A stretch of 64,000 nucleotides of DNA from Unio delphinus (taxonomy: Eukaryota; Mollusca; Bivalvia; Unionida; Unionidae): NCBI GenBank assembly GCA_029339505.1, contig JAQISU010000022.1:15020001-15084000 (forward strand). The letters run 5' to 3'. Shown here piece by piece: positions 31,609-40,965 of this stretch. Under the pieces are notes generated by a model. The model searched no databases, was not told the origin of the DNA, and saw only the letters and a list, made by a program, of their open reading frames with translations. The translations under genes were made by a program, and so were the position numbers. How positions within the stretch are numbered: the stretch's first letter is position 1; each line of letters opens with the position of its first letter.

Positions 31609-32340
31609 ATGGCTCACTCTGCTATTTCTACTACAATTTCCTCCTCCACATTCAAAGTCATTGACGAACACTTAGATCAGGCTAGTTGGAAAGCCTTGTA
31701 TCTTCGTCATCCTTTTAACATGTTAATTGCTGGACCGAGCGGTTCAGGCAAAACCGAATTTGTCAAACGTTTGATCGAACATAAACATCATTTGATCAAT
31801 CGTCCACCTCAACGCATCGTGTGCTGTTACAAAGAGTGGCAATCGGCATACAGCCTTTTGCAAGAAAGTCAAGGTGATTTCATTGTGTTTGTAGCAGGCA
31901 TTCCTAAAGAAGACGAGGGGATCGTGTCTGACCCTAGTCAAACTCATTGGGTCATTTTTGACGACATGTTAGGAGAAGACCAAGAAGAAATTAAACTGTG
32001 GTTTACACGTAAAGGGCATCATCGTAATGCCAGTGTCATTTACATTACACAAAATTTATTTCAACAAAGTAAAGCCCATCGTACCATTAGTCTCAATGCT
32101 CATTACGTGGTCTTGTTTAAAAGTCCTCGAGATAAATCACAAGTGCAAGTCTTAGCCAAACAGTTAGGAACACCTTGGCTAACTCATGCGTACGATGATG
32201 CCACTCAAACGCCACACGCCTATTTACTCGTGGATTTAAAACCCACCACCCCTGATTATTTACGATTTCGTACCGATTTGTTTCACGACTGGTGCCAGGA
32301 CGGAGGACCTGTCGTGTACACGTTCTCGTCGTCGACATAA
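31609..32340 (+). CDS. ATP: outer genome-packaging ATPase (FtsK/HerA, A32-like)
   Basis: 243 codons from ATG 31609, intact. Walker A is AGPSGSGKT (residues 41-49); Walker B is HWVIFDDM, with acidic residues at 118-119. The sensor-like YITQNLF follows, as in polintovirus and poxvirus A32 ATPases. It should power DNA entry into preformed capsids. TATA and AATAAA signals flank it closely, so it is its own transcription unit. Confidence 0.93.
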   Translation: MAHSAISTTISSSTFKVIDEHLDQASWKALYLRHPFNMLIAGPSGSGKTEFVKRLIEHKHHLINRPPQRIVCCYKEWQSAYSLLQESQGDFIVFVAGIPKEDEGIVSDPSQTHWVIFDDMLGEDQEEIKLWFTRKGHHRNASVIYITQNLFQQSKAHRTISLNAHYVVLFKSPRDKSQVQVLAKQLGTPWLTHAYDDATQTPHAYLLVDLKPTTPDYLRFRTDLFHDWCQDGGPVVYTFSSST

Positions 32341-32363
32341 CCATATGAACCACTAAAAAAATC

Positions 32364-32370
32364 TATAAAA
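32364..32370 (+). promoter_or_regulatory. TATA box of the 32410 gene
   Basis: TATAAAA, 46 bp before ATG 32410, with the same CTATAAAAACCTTG block as the ATPase promoter. Confidence 0.6.
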
Positions 32371-32409
32371 ACCTTGGGTCACTTTGACCCTGTCTCATAC
32401 ATTGTCAAC

Positions 32410-33306
32410 ATGACGTCCCTTCAGTCTCATCTTCCCATCAAATTGATTCGTGCCTTGTACGGTATCAGTAGCGAAAAAAATCCACAAATACGTGCTCACG
32501 TCTTAGAAGCCAGTCTCAAAGAAGTCTTACGATGGTTTACGGTGACAGCACGTCAAATACTGCAAGGCATCATTCACATTCCACATCAAACCAAAGGCTT
32601 TTTTGACAGAAACAAAGTAGCATTGACGCAACTGGCCGATCCTCGCATCGACACTCAAATCAAAAAGCAAAGCATATTGAAACCTGGAGGTAATGGTTCA
32701 CTAGGAGGTGTCATCATTCGTTCCCTTTTAAAATGGGATCCCAATGTTTCCAAAGTTCACCCCAAGAAAACAAAGAAAGCCAAACGAACCCCAAAGAAAA
32801 AGAACAAGGGTGCCAAGACCAAAACGCAGAAAAAGAAAAGTCCACAGAAAAAAGCGGTCACCCGCAAAAGAGGCACTTCGGCCAGGACACAACCTTACAT
32901 TCGTCAAACACGAGCTGTAAGAGAAGATCTACAAGGACGTTTGGCAGGGACTACGTTGCCAGTAGCCACAAGTGGTTCCACTTCTCCGTTGCGGGTGATG
33001 CCAGCCAAACCCAATTTGACACCCGTTTTTCCTAATTTGATGAAACATTGGAAATCTGCGTCTCCCAAAACGTCTCCTCCACCGGTGACACCCTCGTCCA
33101 CATTAGCGTCCGTAGCAGCTGCTCACAAAGTACCTGCCCCCAAAGTCAAAGTCCAAGAAAGATCTGGCATGTTAAAGAGTTTACTAGATTTGTCCAAACA
33201 AGAGCTGTCCCGATTGAGTCCGTTACGAACTCCTTCACGACGTGTGTTACCTGCCATGAAGTTGATACGACGCAATGATAATCAGTGGCGACGCATTCCA
33301 GTATAA
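32410..33306 (+). CDS. basic minor virion protein (Polinton core-type)
   Basis: 298 codons, intact from ATG 32410. A helical N-terminal third ends in ILKPGGNGSLGGVIIRSLLKW, a glycine-rich hydrophobic stretch. It is followed by a lysine-rich block (PKKTKKAKRTPKKKNKG and onward, residues about 115-160), then a proline/serine-rich tail with basic patches. The organisation is that of DNA-binding or cement proteins of polintoviruses; direct function is inferred. Confidence 0.68.
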   Translation: MTSLQSHLPIKLIRALYGISSEKNPQIRAHVLEASLKEVLRWFTVTARQILQGIIHIPHQTKGFFDRNKVALTQLADPRIDTQIKKQSILKPGGNGSLGGVIIRSLLKWDPNVSKVHPKKTKKAKRTPKKKNKGAKTKTQKKKSPQKKAVTRKRGTSARTQPYIRQTRAVREDLQGRLAGTTLPVATSGSTSPLRVMPAKPNLTPVFPNLMKHWKSASPKTSPPPVTPSSTLASVAAAHKVPAPKVKVQERSGMLKSLLDLSKQELSRLSPLRTPSRRVLPAMKLIRRNDNQWRRIPV

Positions 33307-33367
33307 AAATGACTTGAGGACCACACCGGGAATCAGTATTTTCTGTACCACTGCTGAACACTCAAGG

Positions 33368-33598
33368 ATGCTTCCTGAAAAACATGCACACCACCACCAC
33401 TACCACCCTCGTCGTTCTGCTGTCCAAAAAGGAAAAGGAAAAAGACAATCTCGTCATTCCACCAAAAGCTTAAAAACCAAACATCGACGTCATCCCCTCC
33501 AAAGACGTAGACCTTTAAAGAAAAAGAAGAGTCACCAAAAAGGAGAATCCTTTGGCAATTTTGGGAAACACATCGTTACCTTTTTGACGAAGCGCTAG
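33368..33598 (+). CDS. small histidine- and arginine-rich protein (core-like)
   Basis: 76 codons from ATG 33368; the frame opens at 33275 but overlaps the previous gene. It is almost entirely basic (HAHHHHYHPRR, HRRHPLQRRRPLKKKK), suggesting DNA condensation as for adenovirus core proteins. AATAAA follows at 33601. Confidence 0.55.
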   Translation: MLPEKHAHHHHYHPRRSAVQKGKGKRQSRHSTKSLKTKHRRHPLQRRRPLKKKKSHQKGESFGNFGKHIVTFLTKR

Positions 33599-33662
33599 TA
33601 AATAAAAGAGGGTGTGTGCCAAGTTATTGACGTTAGTGACATTGTAGAACGAACAAGTAAAG

Positions 33663-34067
33663 ATGTCACCTCGCAGAAAACATTCTTCTTTACTTCACAA
33701 AGGAAAGAAAAGGAAAGGACTACCTCCTCGTTTAGTCAAACACGGAGACGTGTTGTCTGTCCTGTCCAAAGCCTCTCCATTCATGCGAAAACAAATCATT
33801 AAAACGGCTTCCAAAGATGTTATCGATACGGTGTGCGAATGTTGTTTGAATGTTTTGAAAGGCACGATACCTTTGTCTCCACACCAGAAAAAATGCTTAG
33901 CCAAACATCGACACGTTCTTCGTCGAATGGTCCAAAAGAAAATACCCATCCGTGAAAAGAAAAAAATGTTGATGCAACGCGGCGGACTTTCACCCTTTCT
34001 TGCCATGTTGTTCGCAGGAATAGCAAAAAGTGTGCTAACGAACGCAATGTCAAGTATAACAATATGA
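33663..34067 (+). CDS. conserved Polinton virion protein (KKxL...GG type)
   Basis: 134 codons, intact. The sequence VCECCLNVLKGTIPLSPHQK followed by HRHVLRRMVQKKIPIREKKK and a closing RGGLSPFLAMLFAGIAK is a pattern I know from many invertebrate Polinton/adintovirus copies: a helical basic domain, then a glycine plus hydrophobic tail. Exact role unknown; probably an internal capsid protein. Confidence 0.75.
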   Translation: MSPRRKHSSLLHKGKKRKGLPPRLVKHGDVLSVLSKASPFMRKQIIKTASKDVIDTVCECCLNVLKGTIPLSPHQKKCLAKHRHVLRRMVQKKIPIREKKKMLMQRGGLSPFLAMLFAGIAKSVLTNAMSSITI

Positions 34068-34144
34068 TAAAATGGATGAATCAACAAATGGCTCAAGGAA
34101 TGGGTAGCAATATGTATGATCCTTGCAGAAGATAAAAGGGACTC

Positions 34145-34881
34145 ATGGAGCACCACGAACTCAGACGTAACCTTTGGAATCCCAAGGAAGGACGAAAACT
34201 GACTTTAGTTCCTTACAAACGATGGATGGAATGCCATCGTTGGCAAGAACAACGTACCCCCCCCATTTACCACCCAATCCTGATTTGAACGAGATGTCCC
34301 AATTACAACACGAATTGAAATCTTTGATGCATCGCCACGATTTGTCCGAAACCGAAAAATCGCAAAAGTACGGTCAACTTTTGCAACGACTACAACTCTT
34401 TCATCGAAAAGCTGTGGAACAAACAGCTTTACCTACTCTGTCCGATTTCAAGGCTCTAATGAATAATCCGTCGCCCTTAGCCTCTACAGTGGCCAAAACA
34501 GATGTCACCCTACCATTACCCAAGGAAGAAGAACCCCATGATCTCTTTCAAACACCCACTGCCACTCCCATTCCGAGTAAGATTGCTGCTTCCTTATTGA
34601 CCCCTTCCCCCACTCCCCAACGAGAAGAACTCAAAACTTGGTTTATAAAGATGACGGCTACTCCTTCTTCAACAGAAGTGAAAAAGAAAGAAAGGAAACC
34701 AGAAGTGAAAAAAGAAAAGAAGACCAAAGAAGCTATCCCATTACCTCCGCCACCACCACCACCACCACCAGTACCCTCGACGTCAACTCCTGTGGCACAT
34801 CGGACACGTAAAACCGTTTCCAAACAACCCCTATTTCGTCCCACCCAAAGCAGTATCCTCGAAGAGTGGGTCACTTATTAA
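34145..34881 (+). pseudogene. conserved Polinton gene before integrase, frameshift in C-run
   Basis: From ATG 34145 the frame (LVPYKRWMECHRWQEQR) shifts at an 8-C run (about 34257-34264) into the 34174-34881 frame. The second part has NEMSQLQHELKSLMHRHDL and EKSQKYGQLLQRLQLF, then a proline-rich linker with ten prolines in a row and a basic tail. The QKYxQLLQRL helix is typical of the gene next to integrase in Polintons. Function unknown. A GATAAAAGGG at 34131 may be the TATA box. Confidence 0.7.
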
Positions 34882-34887
34882 CCAAAC

Positions 34888-36000
34888 ATGGAGAAAGTAT
34901 TAGCCAGCATTTACTACGATCCAGCTCACCCTGCAGGTTACGGAGGCATTCAGAAATTGTATCGTGCTGCCAAAACTCGCCTGAAAAAGCTCCGTTTACC
35001 TGCAGTACAACGATGGTTACAAGAACAAGCGACGTACACTTTACACAAACCCATTCGACGAAAATTTCACAGAAGTCGCACTCAAGTGGAAGGCATCGAT
35101 CATCAATGGCAAGCCGATTTAGCCGATGTCTCTCATTTAGCCACCTACAATCGTGGTTACAAATATTTGTTTTGTGTCATCGACGTCTTTTCTAAATTTG
35201 CCTGGGTCGTACCATTGACATCCAAATCGAGCGGAGAGTTAGTACGAGCTTTGCAACTGGTGTTGAAACAAAGTGGTCGTCACCCTCTTCGATGGCAAAC
35301 CGACAAAGGCACCGAATTTCTGAACCAAGCTTTCCAACGAGAATTAAAGAAACGTGACATTCATTTTTTCACCACCGAAAATCCTGAAACCAAAGCCAGT
35401 ATCGTGGAACGTTTTCAACGTACCTTGAAAGAACGCATGTGGAAATATTTTACGCATCAACACACTCTCAAGTACATCGACGTCTTACCGCACTTAGTCC
35501 AAGCCTACAATCAATCTTACCATAGAAGCATTGGACGTGCCCCACAAGAGGTGACACCTGACAACGAAGTGACTGTTTTTGAGCGTCTGTTTGGTACGTC
35601 CCGGACGAGGGCTTTCCCCAAGAAAGGTGGAGAAGTGTTAACCCCGGGAGATTGGGTACGCATTGGTAAAACCAAACGCACGTTCGACAAAGGTTACTTA
35701 CCCAACTGGACCACCGAATTGTTTCGCGTTACTGGACGAGTGCGTGGCCGTCATCCTGCCGTCTATAAATTGGAAGACATGAACGGAGAAGTATTAAAAG
35801 GAACGTTTTACTTGCCTGAGTTACAACGTGTCACCAAAAAAGAAGACGACGTGTACGACATTGAAAGCATTCTCGAACGAAGAACCGGTAAAGTAGGAAA
35901 ACGTCGTGTCAAAGAAGTCAAAGTACGTTGGAAAGGATATCCACCTAGTTTTGATTCTTGGATTGACGCTTCGCAAGTCATCGACTATAAAAAGAAGTGA
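34888..36000 (+). CDS. INT: outer retroviral-like integrase with chromodomain
   Basis: 370 codons, intact. The DDE triad is D77 (HQWQADLADV), D139 (RWQTDKGTEF) and E174 (TKASIVERFQRTLKERM). An SH3-like barrel follows (GDWVRIGKTKRTFDKGY), then a C-terminal chromodomain (residues about 318-366: YDIESILERR, KVRWKGYPPSFDSWI). The chromodomain may steer insertion to marked chromatin, as in chromoviruses. It starts 6 bp after the previous stop. It is probably one of the still-functional genes of this copy. Confidence 0.95.
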   Translation: MEKVLASIYYDPAHPAGYGGIQKLYRAAKTRLKKLRLPAVQRWLQEQATYTLHKPIRRKFHRSRTQVEGIDHQWQADLADVSHLATYNRGYKYLFCVIDVFSKFAWVVPLTSKSSGELVRALQLVLKQSGRHPLRWQTDKGTEFLNQAFQRELKKRDIHFFTTENPETKASIVERFQRTLKERMWKYFTHQHTLKYIDVLPHLVQAYNQSYHRSIGRAPQEVTPDNEVTVFERLFGTSRTRAFPKKGGEVLTPGDWVRIGKTKRTFDKGYLPNWTTELFRVTGRVRGRHPAVYKLEDMNGEVLKGTFYLPELQRVTKKEDDVYDIESILERRTGKVGKRRVKEVKVRWKGYPPSFDSWIDASQVIDYKKK

Positions 36001-36005
36001 CCATC

Positions 36006-36426
36006 ATGCCCTTCAATACAGCTTCAGCAACCACAGTGACTACTCCTTCACCCACGTCATCTCTGCAAGATTTACAAAAGCAACCCTTGTGGGTGTGGTG
36101 TGGAGAACGTGTCCCAAAAAGCGCAAATCGTCTTTTTCTGTCAAATCTTTGTGGTGTATTGTGTTATCGGTGCAGCCATTGCTAATTTGAGTTTGCAGCA
36201 AGGAGACAAACAATTGTGGACTATTTTGCTCAGCAGTTGCATCGGGTATCTTCTTCCTAATCCTTCCCTGAAATACTCTTACAACGGGAACAAAAGTAAC
36301 AATATTGGGAGCCTTGCGTCCAACGTTAGTCATTCTCCTGACAGTCACGCTTCCAATCACAATCCTCTTTTAGACACTCCTTTAACCTCGAGTGACTCCT
36401 CGGACAGAAGAACATTGAAATTATGA
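36006..36426 (+). pseudogene. small membrane protein, frameshift
   Basis: From ATG 36006 (six bases after the integrase stop) a threonine/serine-rich head reaches LWVWCGERVPK. A frame change near 36110-36118 then leads to KAQIVFFCQIFVVYCVIGAA and LWTILLSSCIGYLLPNPSLK, two hydrophobic segments, and a serine-rich tail. The LLSSxxGYLLPNPSLK ending is one I associate with a Polinton membrane protein. Its role is unknown, perhaps in virion entry or assembly. Confidence 0.68.
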
Positions 36427-37356
36427 ACAACACTATTAACCAATTTTACTTAACGTTACCCAGTGACAGTTCCATGAAGGTGTTTCCTAACAACACGTTG
36501 TGCTGTTAGACGGCTAAATTACCTCAAGCCATACATTTGGATCAAGATGCTCATTGGAAAGTGGCTTTAGTGGAAATGATACACCCGACACAAACCAAAA
36601 ACATCGTCGAAAATCAAAACACTTTTACAGTAGAAGTGTTTGACGAGCAATTGCAAGATGCCTTAGACATACGAGGCAAAGGTGGCGAAAAGAAATCATT
36701 TGGACCCACAACTAAAACCCTGTCCACTCATAAATTCCTCATTCCTCCAGGCTATTATTTTAGTGGTCAACATTTAGTGACTACACTTGCTACCATATTC
36801 AATGTTAAGTTTGGTAAAGCCATGGATAAACTATCCCCACCAAATAATGTTACCTTTGAGTACTATCCAGTGGCTCGTCGTCTCATGATCGAATTTTCAG
36901 AGGATGAAATGATAGGCATTACCTTTTGTCCTGAATTGTTTGATATTTTAGGTGGAGACATTGAGTTGCTCAAGAAGAGAAATGAAAAAACAACTCATAG
37001 ACACTAAGGAGAAAGTTGCGAAATTTTTTAAATTCCCTGTAGAATTGAACCAAGGTCTCAACTTGATTTTTGTGTACTCCGATGTGGCAGAGTACAACGT
37101 GGTAGGACACACCTCTGTACCGTTACTGCGTGTCATTCCTTTCAAAGTGGATTCTGTCGTCGCCGCTAACGAGGAAGGTGGAAATACCTATCACGTTCAC
37201 CGTGAATTTGTACATCTTCATTATTTGCCAGTCAGTAAGTCGTATTTCGACAGTGTCAACATTACTACAAAAGGAGAACTAGGACAAAATATTCCATTTA
37301 CCAAAGGGAAAGTCACAGTGAAACTCCATTTTCAAAAACGATTCTCAAACAACTGA
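36423..37356 (+). pseudogene. outer penton-like minor capsid protein, stop and frameshift
   Basis: ATG 36423 overlaps the previous stop. The frame is broken by TAG at 36507-36509, continues in register to about 36985, then shifts to a frame ending 37356. Blocks HWKVALVEMIHPTQ, PPGYYFSGQHLVTTL, GLNLIFVYSDVAEYNVVG and VPLLRVIPF match the beta-rich penton-like proteins encoded just before the pX-like and major capsid genes in Polintons. Confidence 0.78.
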
Positions 37357-37363
37357 AAAAGTG

Positions 37364-37784
37364 ATGTATCCTGTGTACCAAGGAGTCACTCGACAACGAG
37401 GACATGGTTTAGGAGATGTTTAAATCAGCCTTTCGTTCTGTGGTCCCTCTTTTGAAACCAATGGTGACACGAGGAATGCACGCCTTAAAAGATGCCGCAT
37501 TGACTCACGGCAAAGATTTTATCCACAATGTTCTCATTGACAAACAAAACCCCAAAGAAGCTTTTAAGAGAGCAGGCTAAAATGTCTTGCTTCAAACGGG
37601 TAAAGAGATTTTGGGTCGACGAGAAAGTCCTATAAATGCCCTGAACGGTACCGAGTCTGGCATTCCTGCTTCCCTGACGACACAGCAAGGACAAGGTAGA
37701 AAGCGACGACGAAGGCACCCTTTCAAAAGTCTCCGTACCTCTAAAGTTAGAAAGACGAAGAAAAAAAAACTGCTCGAGACTTAG
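37364..37784 (+). pseudogene. outer pX/pVI-like minor capsid protein, frameshift and stop
   Basis: From ATG 37364 the frame reaches a glycine-rich GHGLGDV, then shifts around 37416. The second frame holds AFRSVVPLLKPMVTRGMHAL and is broken by TAA at 37578-37580 before continuing to a very basic end (QGRKRRRRHPF). A glycine-rich start, amphipathic helices and basic tail before the capsid gene identify it as the outer counterpart of the gene at 20362. Confidence 0.72.
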
Positions 37785-37835
37785 ACATTTTTGATTATTA
37801 AAAGTACAAAAATATAGAGACTGAGAGAAAAAAAA

Positions 37836-39160
37836 ATGATGCACCAAGAATCGTGTGCCTGTTCCAAGTCGGAACTAGATCTCTTTGCCATGCCACCCAC
37901 AATGATGACCATGCAAGAAGCCCAATGGGTTGAATTTCATCCCGTCTCCTCTTTGACGGATTCAGCTCCCATCGAGTTTTAAATCAAAGGACAACCCAAA
38001 GATTACATCGATCTCAACAACAGTTACTTGTATTTGAAAGTGAAAGTGGGCAGGACGGACAGCGCCGACCCGCCGGCAGCCGATGCCCAAGTAGCTCTCG
38101 TCAACAATTTCATGCATTCCTTGTTCAGCGAAGTGGATTTGTACATGAATAACAAACTGGTGAGCAGTAGTATGGATACTTACCCTTACCGAGGGTACCT
38201 CGAAAATCTCTTGACGTACGGAAAAGAAGCCAAGAATACTCATTAAGATGCTTGCGTGGTATGGAAACCTGACACCGCAGGTGAAAAAACGTTTAACAGC
38301 ACAGTCCCGGTCGCAGACGAGCGCAATCCTCTCAACGAGGGTTTTAACGAGCGTCGAAAGAAAATTCTGCAAGGACGTAGTTTAGAACTGTTCGATCGTT
38401 TGCATTTGGACATGTGGTTTCAAGAGAAGTATTTGCTAAACGGAGTAGATATTCGCTTGAGACTGAATCGTAACAGTGCTGCTTTCCATTTGATGGCTGA
38501 TACCGGCACATACAAAACCAATATCGACGAAGCCAGGTTATACGTGCGTCGTGTGGAAGTGTTACCTAAAGTGGGAAATGATATCAGTCACACTTTGAGC
38601 AGAACGACAGCCAAGTATCCGATACGCCGCGTTGAAGTCAAAACCTTCACCATTGCCATGGACCTAAGATCCAAGATCGAAGATCATCTGTTCCAAGGAC
38701 AGTTACCCAAACGTTTATTCGTTGGTATCGTCAGCAATGCAGCCTTCAACGGTACCCACAATAAAATCCTTTCGAGTTTAAGCACAACAGAATATCCAAA
38801 ATCGAAGTCAGTCGCGATGGCAAAACTTTGTGTACCAGACCTTTCGAACCCAACTTTACCCAGAAGAATTACTTGAGGTCGTACTTGTCGCTGTACGAAA
38901 CCATAGGACAGTTAAGAACCAACACCAGTCACGGTATTTCCTACGACGATTATGCAGGAGGTTACGCGTTGTGGGGTTTTGATTTCACTCCAGACCAAGG
39001 CAGCGACGAGGGACATTTCCACCCTATAAAATCGGGACAACTGCGTGTGGAACTTCAGTTTGCAATAAATCTTGAAGAAACGGTGAATGTCATTCTGTAT
39101 GCTGAATTCGATAATACCATAGAAATCAACAGTTTGAGAGAAGTCATTCTAGACTATTAG
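37836..39160 (+). pseudogene. MCP: outer major capsid protein (double jelly-roll), two stops and a frameshift
   Basis: From ATG 37836 the frame has TAA at 37980-37982 and 38244-38246, both followed by clear coding sequence in the same frame, and a shift near 38765 into the frame that ends 39160. Blocks DYIDLNNSYLYLKVKVG, FSEVDLYMNNKLVSSS, YPYRGYLENLLTYG, LDMWFQEKYLLNGVD and TFTIAMDLRS match the Polinton hexon-like capsid protein. Length of about 440 codons is usual. This copy cannot make a full capsid protein. Confidence 0.88.
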
Positions 39161-39165
39161 ACACT

Positions 39166-39652
39166 ATGGAAGACCCTTGTCCTTCTTTGAATAGTGGAGA
39201 ATCCATGGAATGGGAGGTTACAGAGAAAGCAGACCCTCAAGACCAAAAAGAAGAAGTAGTGATCATGCAGTCCAGATGGCCAGAACAGGAACAACAATTA
39301 GTTGCCTGTTTTAGAAGATAAAATGAGAGACATGATTAAAAAAGATTGTTATGGATGTCAAATCGATCATCCCAGGCAAATTCAACACGATAAATGTATG
39401 ATGATGAGTCAAGAAGAAAAATTGAACGATTATCTGAACGAAGCATGAAGTCTCATCTCAGAAGAAGCCGTGTTACTTCAGTGGTATAAAGACTTGTGTG
39501 CTCATTCCTCTCCTCCATTGTTTGCTCGAGAAATTGATCGCATCGAAGCTCTCTTGGCCAAGAGTAAAGAGACGAAGCAAACCATCAGTTACTTGTCAGA
39601 CCGTTTCAAGCAAAAAGTCTGGATCGAATTGATGACTTATCATCATCTGTGA
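39166..39652 (+). pseudogene. conserved Polinton gene before protease, frameshift and stop
   Basis: A 51-codon acidic frame from ATG 39166 ends at TAA 39319. A change of frame near 39302 leads to RDMIKKDCYGCQIDHPRQIQ and HDKCMMM, a cysteine/histidine set that could bind zinc. TGA at 39446-39448 interrupts it before a helical end (IDRIEALLAKSKET). The CYGCxxDHPSQxxHxxC pattern is common beside the Polinton protease. Function unknown. Confidence 0.65.
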
Positions 39653-39688
39653 AAAAAAAAGGAAAAAACAAGGCTACACAAGAAAGAA

Positions 39689-40246
39689 ATGGATACCTGG
39701 GAACTTTATTATCTTTTGAACCGTAGTTCGTACACTGCTTCTTGGAATCCTGTCGTGTGTGCTAAAGATGAAGTACCTCATCGCAAACCTCAAGAGAATC
39801 AAGCTTATGTCATCAACACAGATGACAGTCATCTTCCAGGAACTAACTGGGTAGCTGTCTACTTTCCTCAAGAGGGTTGTGTGGAATATTTTGATTCGTA
39901 TGGATTACCCCCTTTCGAAGATGATATCATTGACTTTATGAGAAGAAATGCCCAGACGACACGATTCAATAATGTGAAATTACAAGGCATAGATTCTATG
40001 GTGTGTGGACAATATTGTGTCTATTATCTGCATCATCGCAGTCTTGGATATTCTTTAGAACATTTAGTGACTTATTTTGATCGTCATTCGTCTCGAAACG
40101 ATGACAAAGTAGATAGATGGTTTTGTGACCATTATGGCTATTTGTTGTCTTTAGCTAGGAAACGTAGTGTAAATCAATGGCCCAATGATTTCCAACAGTG
40201 GAAATCTCAATTTAATTCGCAACGTTGTCAACCATGTCAAAGATAA
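39689..40246 (+). CDS. PRO: outer adenain-like protease with His-to-Asn change
   Basis: 185 codons, open. The frame aligns with C5 proteases: the acidic residue lies in VEYFDSYGLPP (D69) and catalytic Cys in SMVCGQYCVYYL (C106). Where the family has His in the PGTHW motif, this copy reads PGTNW (N53, codon AAC). The inner element's protease keeps His. Loss of the general base should abolish activity, so this open frame is probably not a working enzyme. N-terminal NRSSYTASWNPVVCAKDEVP is usual for Polinton copies. Confidence 0.88.
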   Translation: MDTWELYYLLNRSSYTASWNPVVCAKDEVPHRKPQENQAYVINTDDSHLPGTNWVAVYFPQEGCVEYFDSYGLPPFEDDIIDFMRRNAQTTRFNNVKLQGIDSMVCGQYCVYYLHHRSLGYSLEHLVTYFDRHSSRNDDKVDRWFCDHYGYLLSLARKRSVNQWPNDFQQWKSQFNSQRCQPCQR

Positions 40247-40476
40247 TATATTAGTGTTATGGAAGAAAAACATGTTTGTTATTTAAAATGTTTGTTATTT
40301 GAAAAAATTGTGTTTTGTGAGTTGTTTTGTTATTTGAATATAAATGTTGTGTTTTGAAACCAATGCGTCTGTCGTTTGTTTTACATTTGTATTCATATAA
40401 ATGCTCTTTGACTTTTTTTTCTATCCCTCACATCAAACTATCCAAACGTTTCAAAACCCTAAACCGTAGAGGAGTG
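40247..40476. other. intergenic, before first right-end accessory gene
   Basis: AT-rich with repeats of TGTTATTTGAA. No gene is supported. The frame of the next gene is open back to 40327 but contains its promoter. Confidence 0.5.
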
Positions 40477-40563
40477 TTTTCCATCACGTCCGCGCTTGAA
40501 CCATATAAAGCAGGGGTAGTCTCCAGTCTGGTCATCCATTGTTTGACTCATCCTCCTACGAAG
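40477..40563 (+). promoter_or_regulatory. accessory promoter 1 (shared block plus TATA)
   Basis: TCACGTCCGCGCTTGAA begins at 40484, TATAAAG at 40503-40509, and CAGTCTGGTCATCCATTG follows. The same order recurs before the genes at 41323 and (diverged) 42407. Confidence 0.78.
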
Positions 40564-40917
40564 ATGTGCTCAAGACTAGCTAAGCTGAACGAAGCTTACG
40601 TCACTCTGCATCGTATCAGACACAATCTGATGCCAAAGCATGAAGAGATAGAGAATGTGAGAATGCTACATGAAACGGAAGACCTCAAAGAAGAACTCTT
40701 CAAAGAGGAAATTCAAAAAGACAAAGAAGAATGGACTGAGAAGTATCGACTTCAGAAGCAGCAGAGAGAGCAGAGAGAACAGCAGCAGCAACAACAGCAG
40801 CAGGAACCAGACAGAAGTTTTGTCGACTGCCGTGTGGACACGAAAGAGTTCTCTTTCTCTTTCAGAAGAAGCAGACCTTATCCTGTTGCCAGACGAGGAC
40901 GCAATCTTAGACGATAA
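40564..40917 (+). CDS. coiled-coil accessory protein, glutamine-rich
   Basis: 117 codons from ATG 40564, chosen because TATA (40503) lies 61 bp before it. Helical and charged: KLNEAYVTLHRIRHNLM, then KEELFKEEIQKDKEEW, then a run of glutamines (CAG repeats at 40783-40802) and an arginine-rich tail (FRRSRPYPVARRGRNLRR). Unknown function. A histone-type hairpin follows 32 bp after the stop. Confidence 0.7.
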   Translation: MCSRLAKLNEAYVTLHRIRHNLMPKHEEIENVRMLHETEDLKEELFKEEIQKDKEEWTEKYRLQKQQREQREQQQQQQQQEPDRSFVDCRVDTKEFSFSFRRSRPYPVARRGRNLRR

Positions 40918-40949
40918 AAGATTGTCATCCTTCCTCGTACACACAAAAA

Positions 40950-40965
40950 AGCCCTTTTCAGGGCT
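40950..40965 (+). terminator. histone-type 3' stem-loop after the 40564 gene
   Basis: AGCCCTTTTCAGGGCT: perfect 6-bp stem, TTTC loop, preceded by AAAAA and followed by the full ACCCA. CTCGAAAAGAATT lies 11 bases further on, the position of the U7-binding element. Confidence 0.9.

Noticed and set aside
31201..40300. Histone-type hairpins after core genes of the outer element
   Set aside because: I looked after the polymerase, ATPase, integrase and protease genes and found no TTTC-loop hairpin with the flanks; AATAAA or nothing is seen instead.
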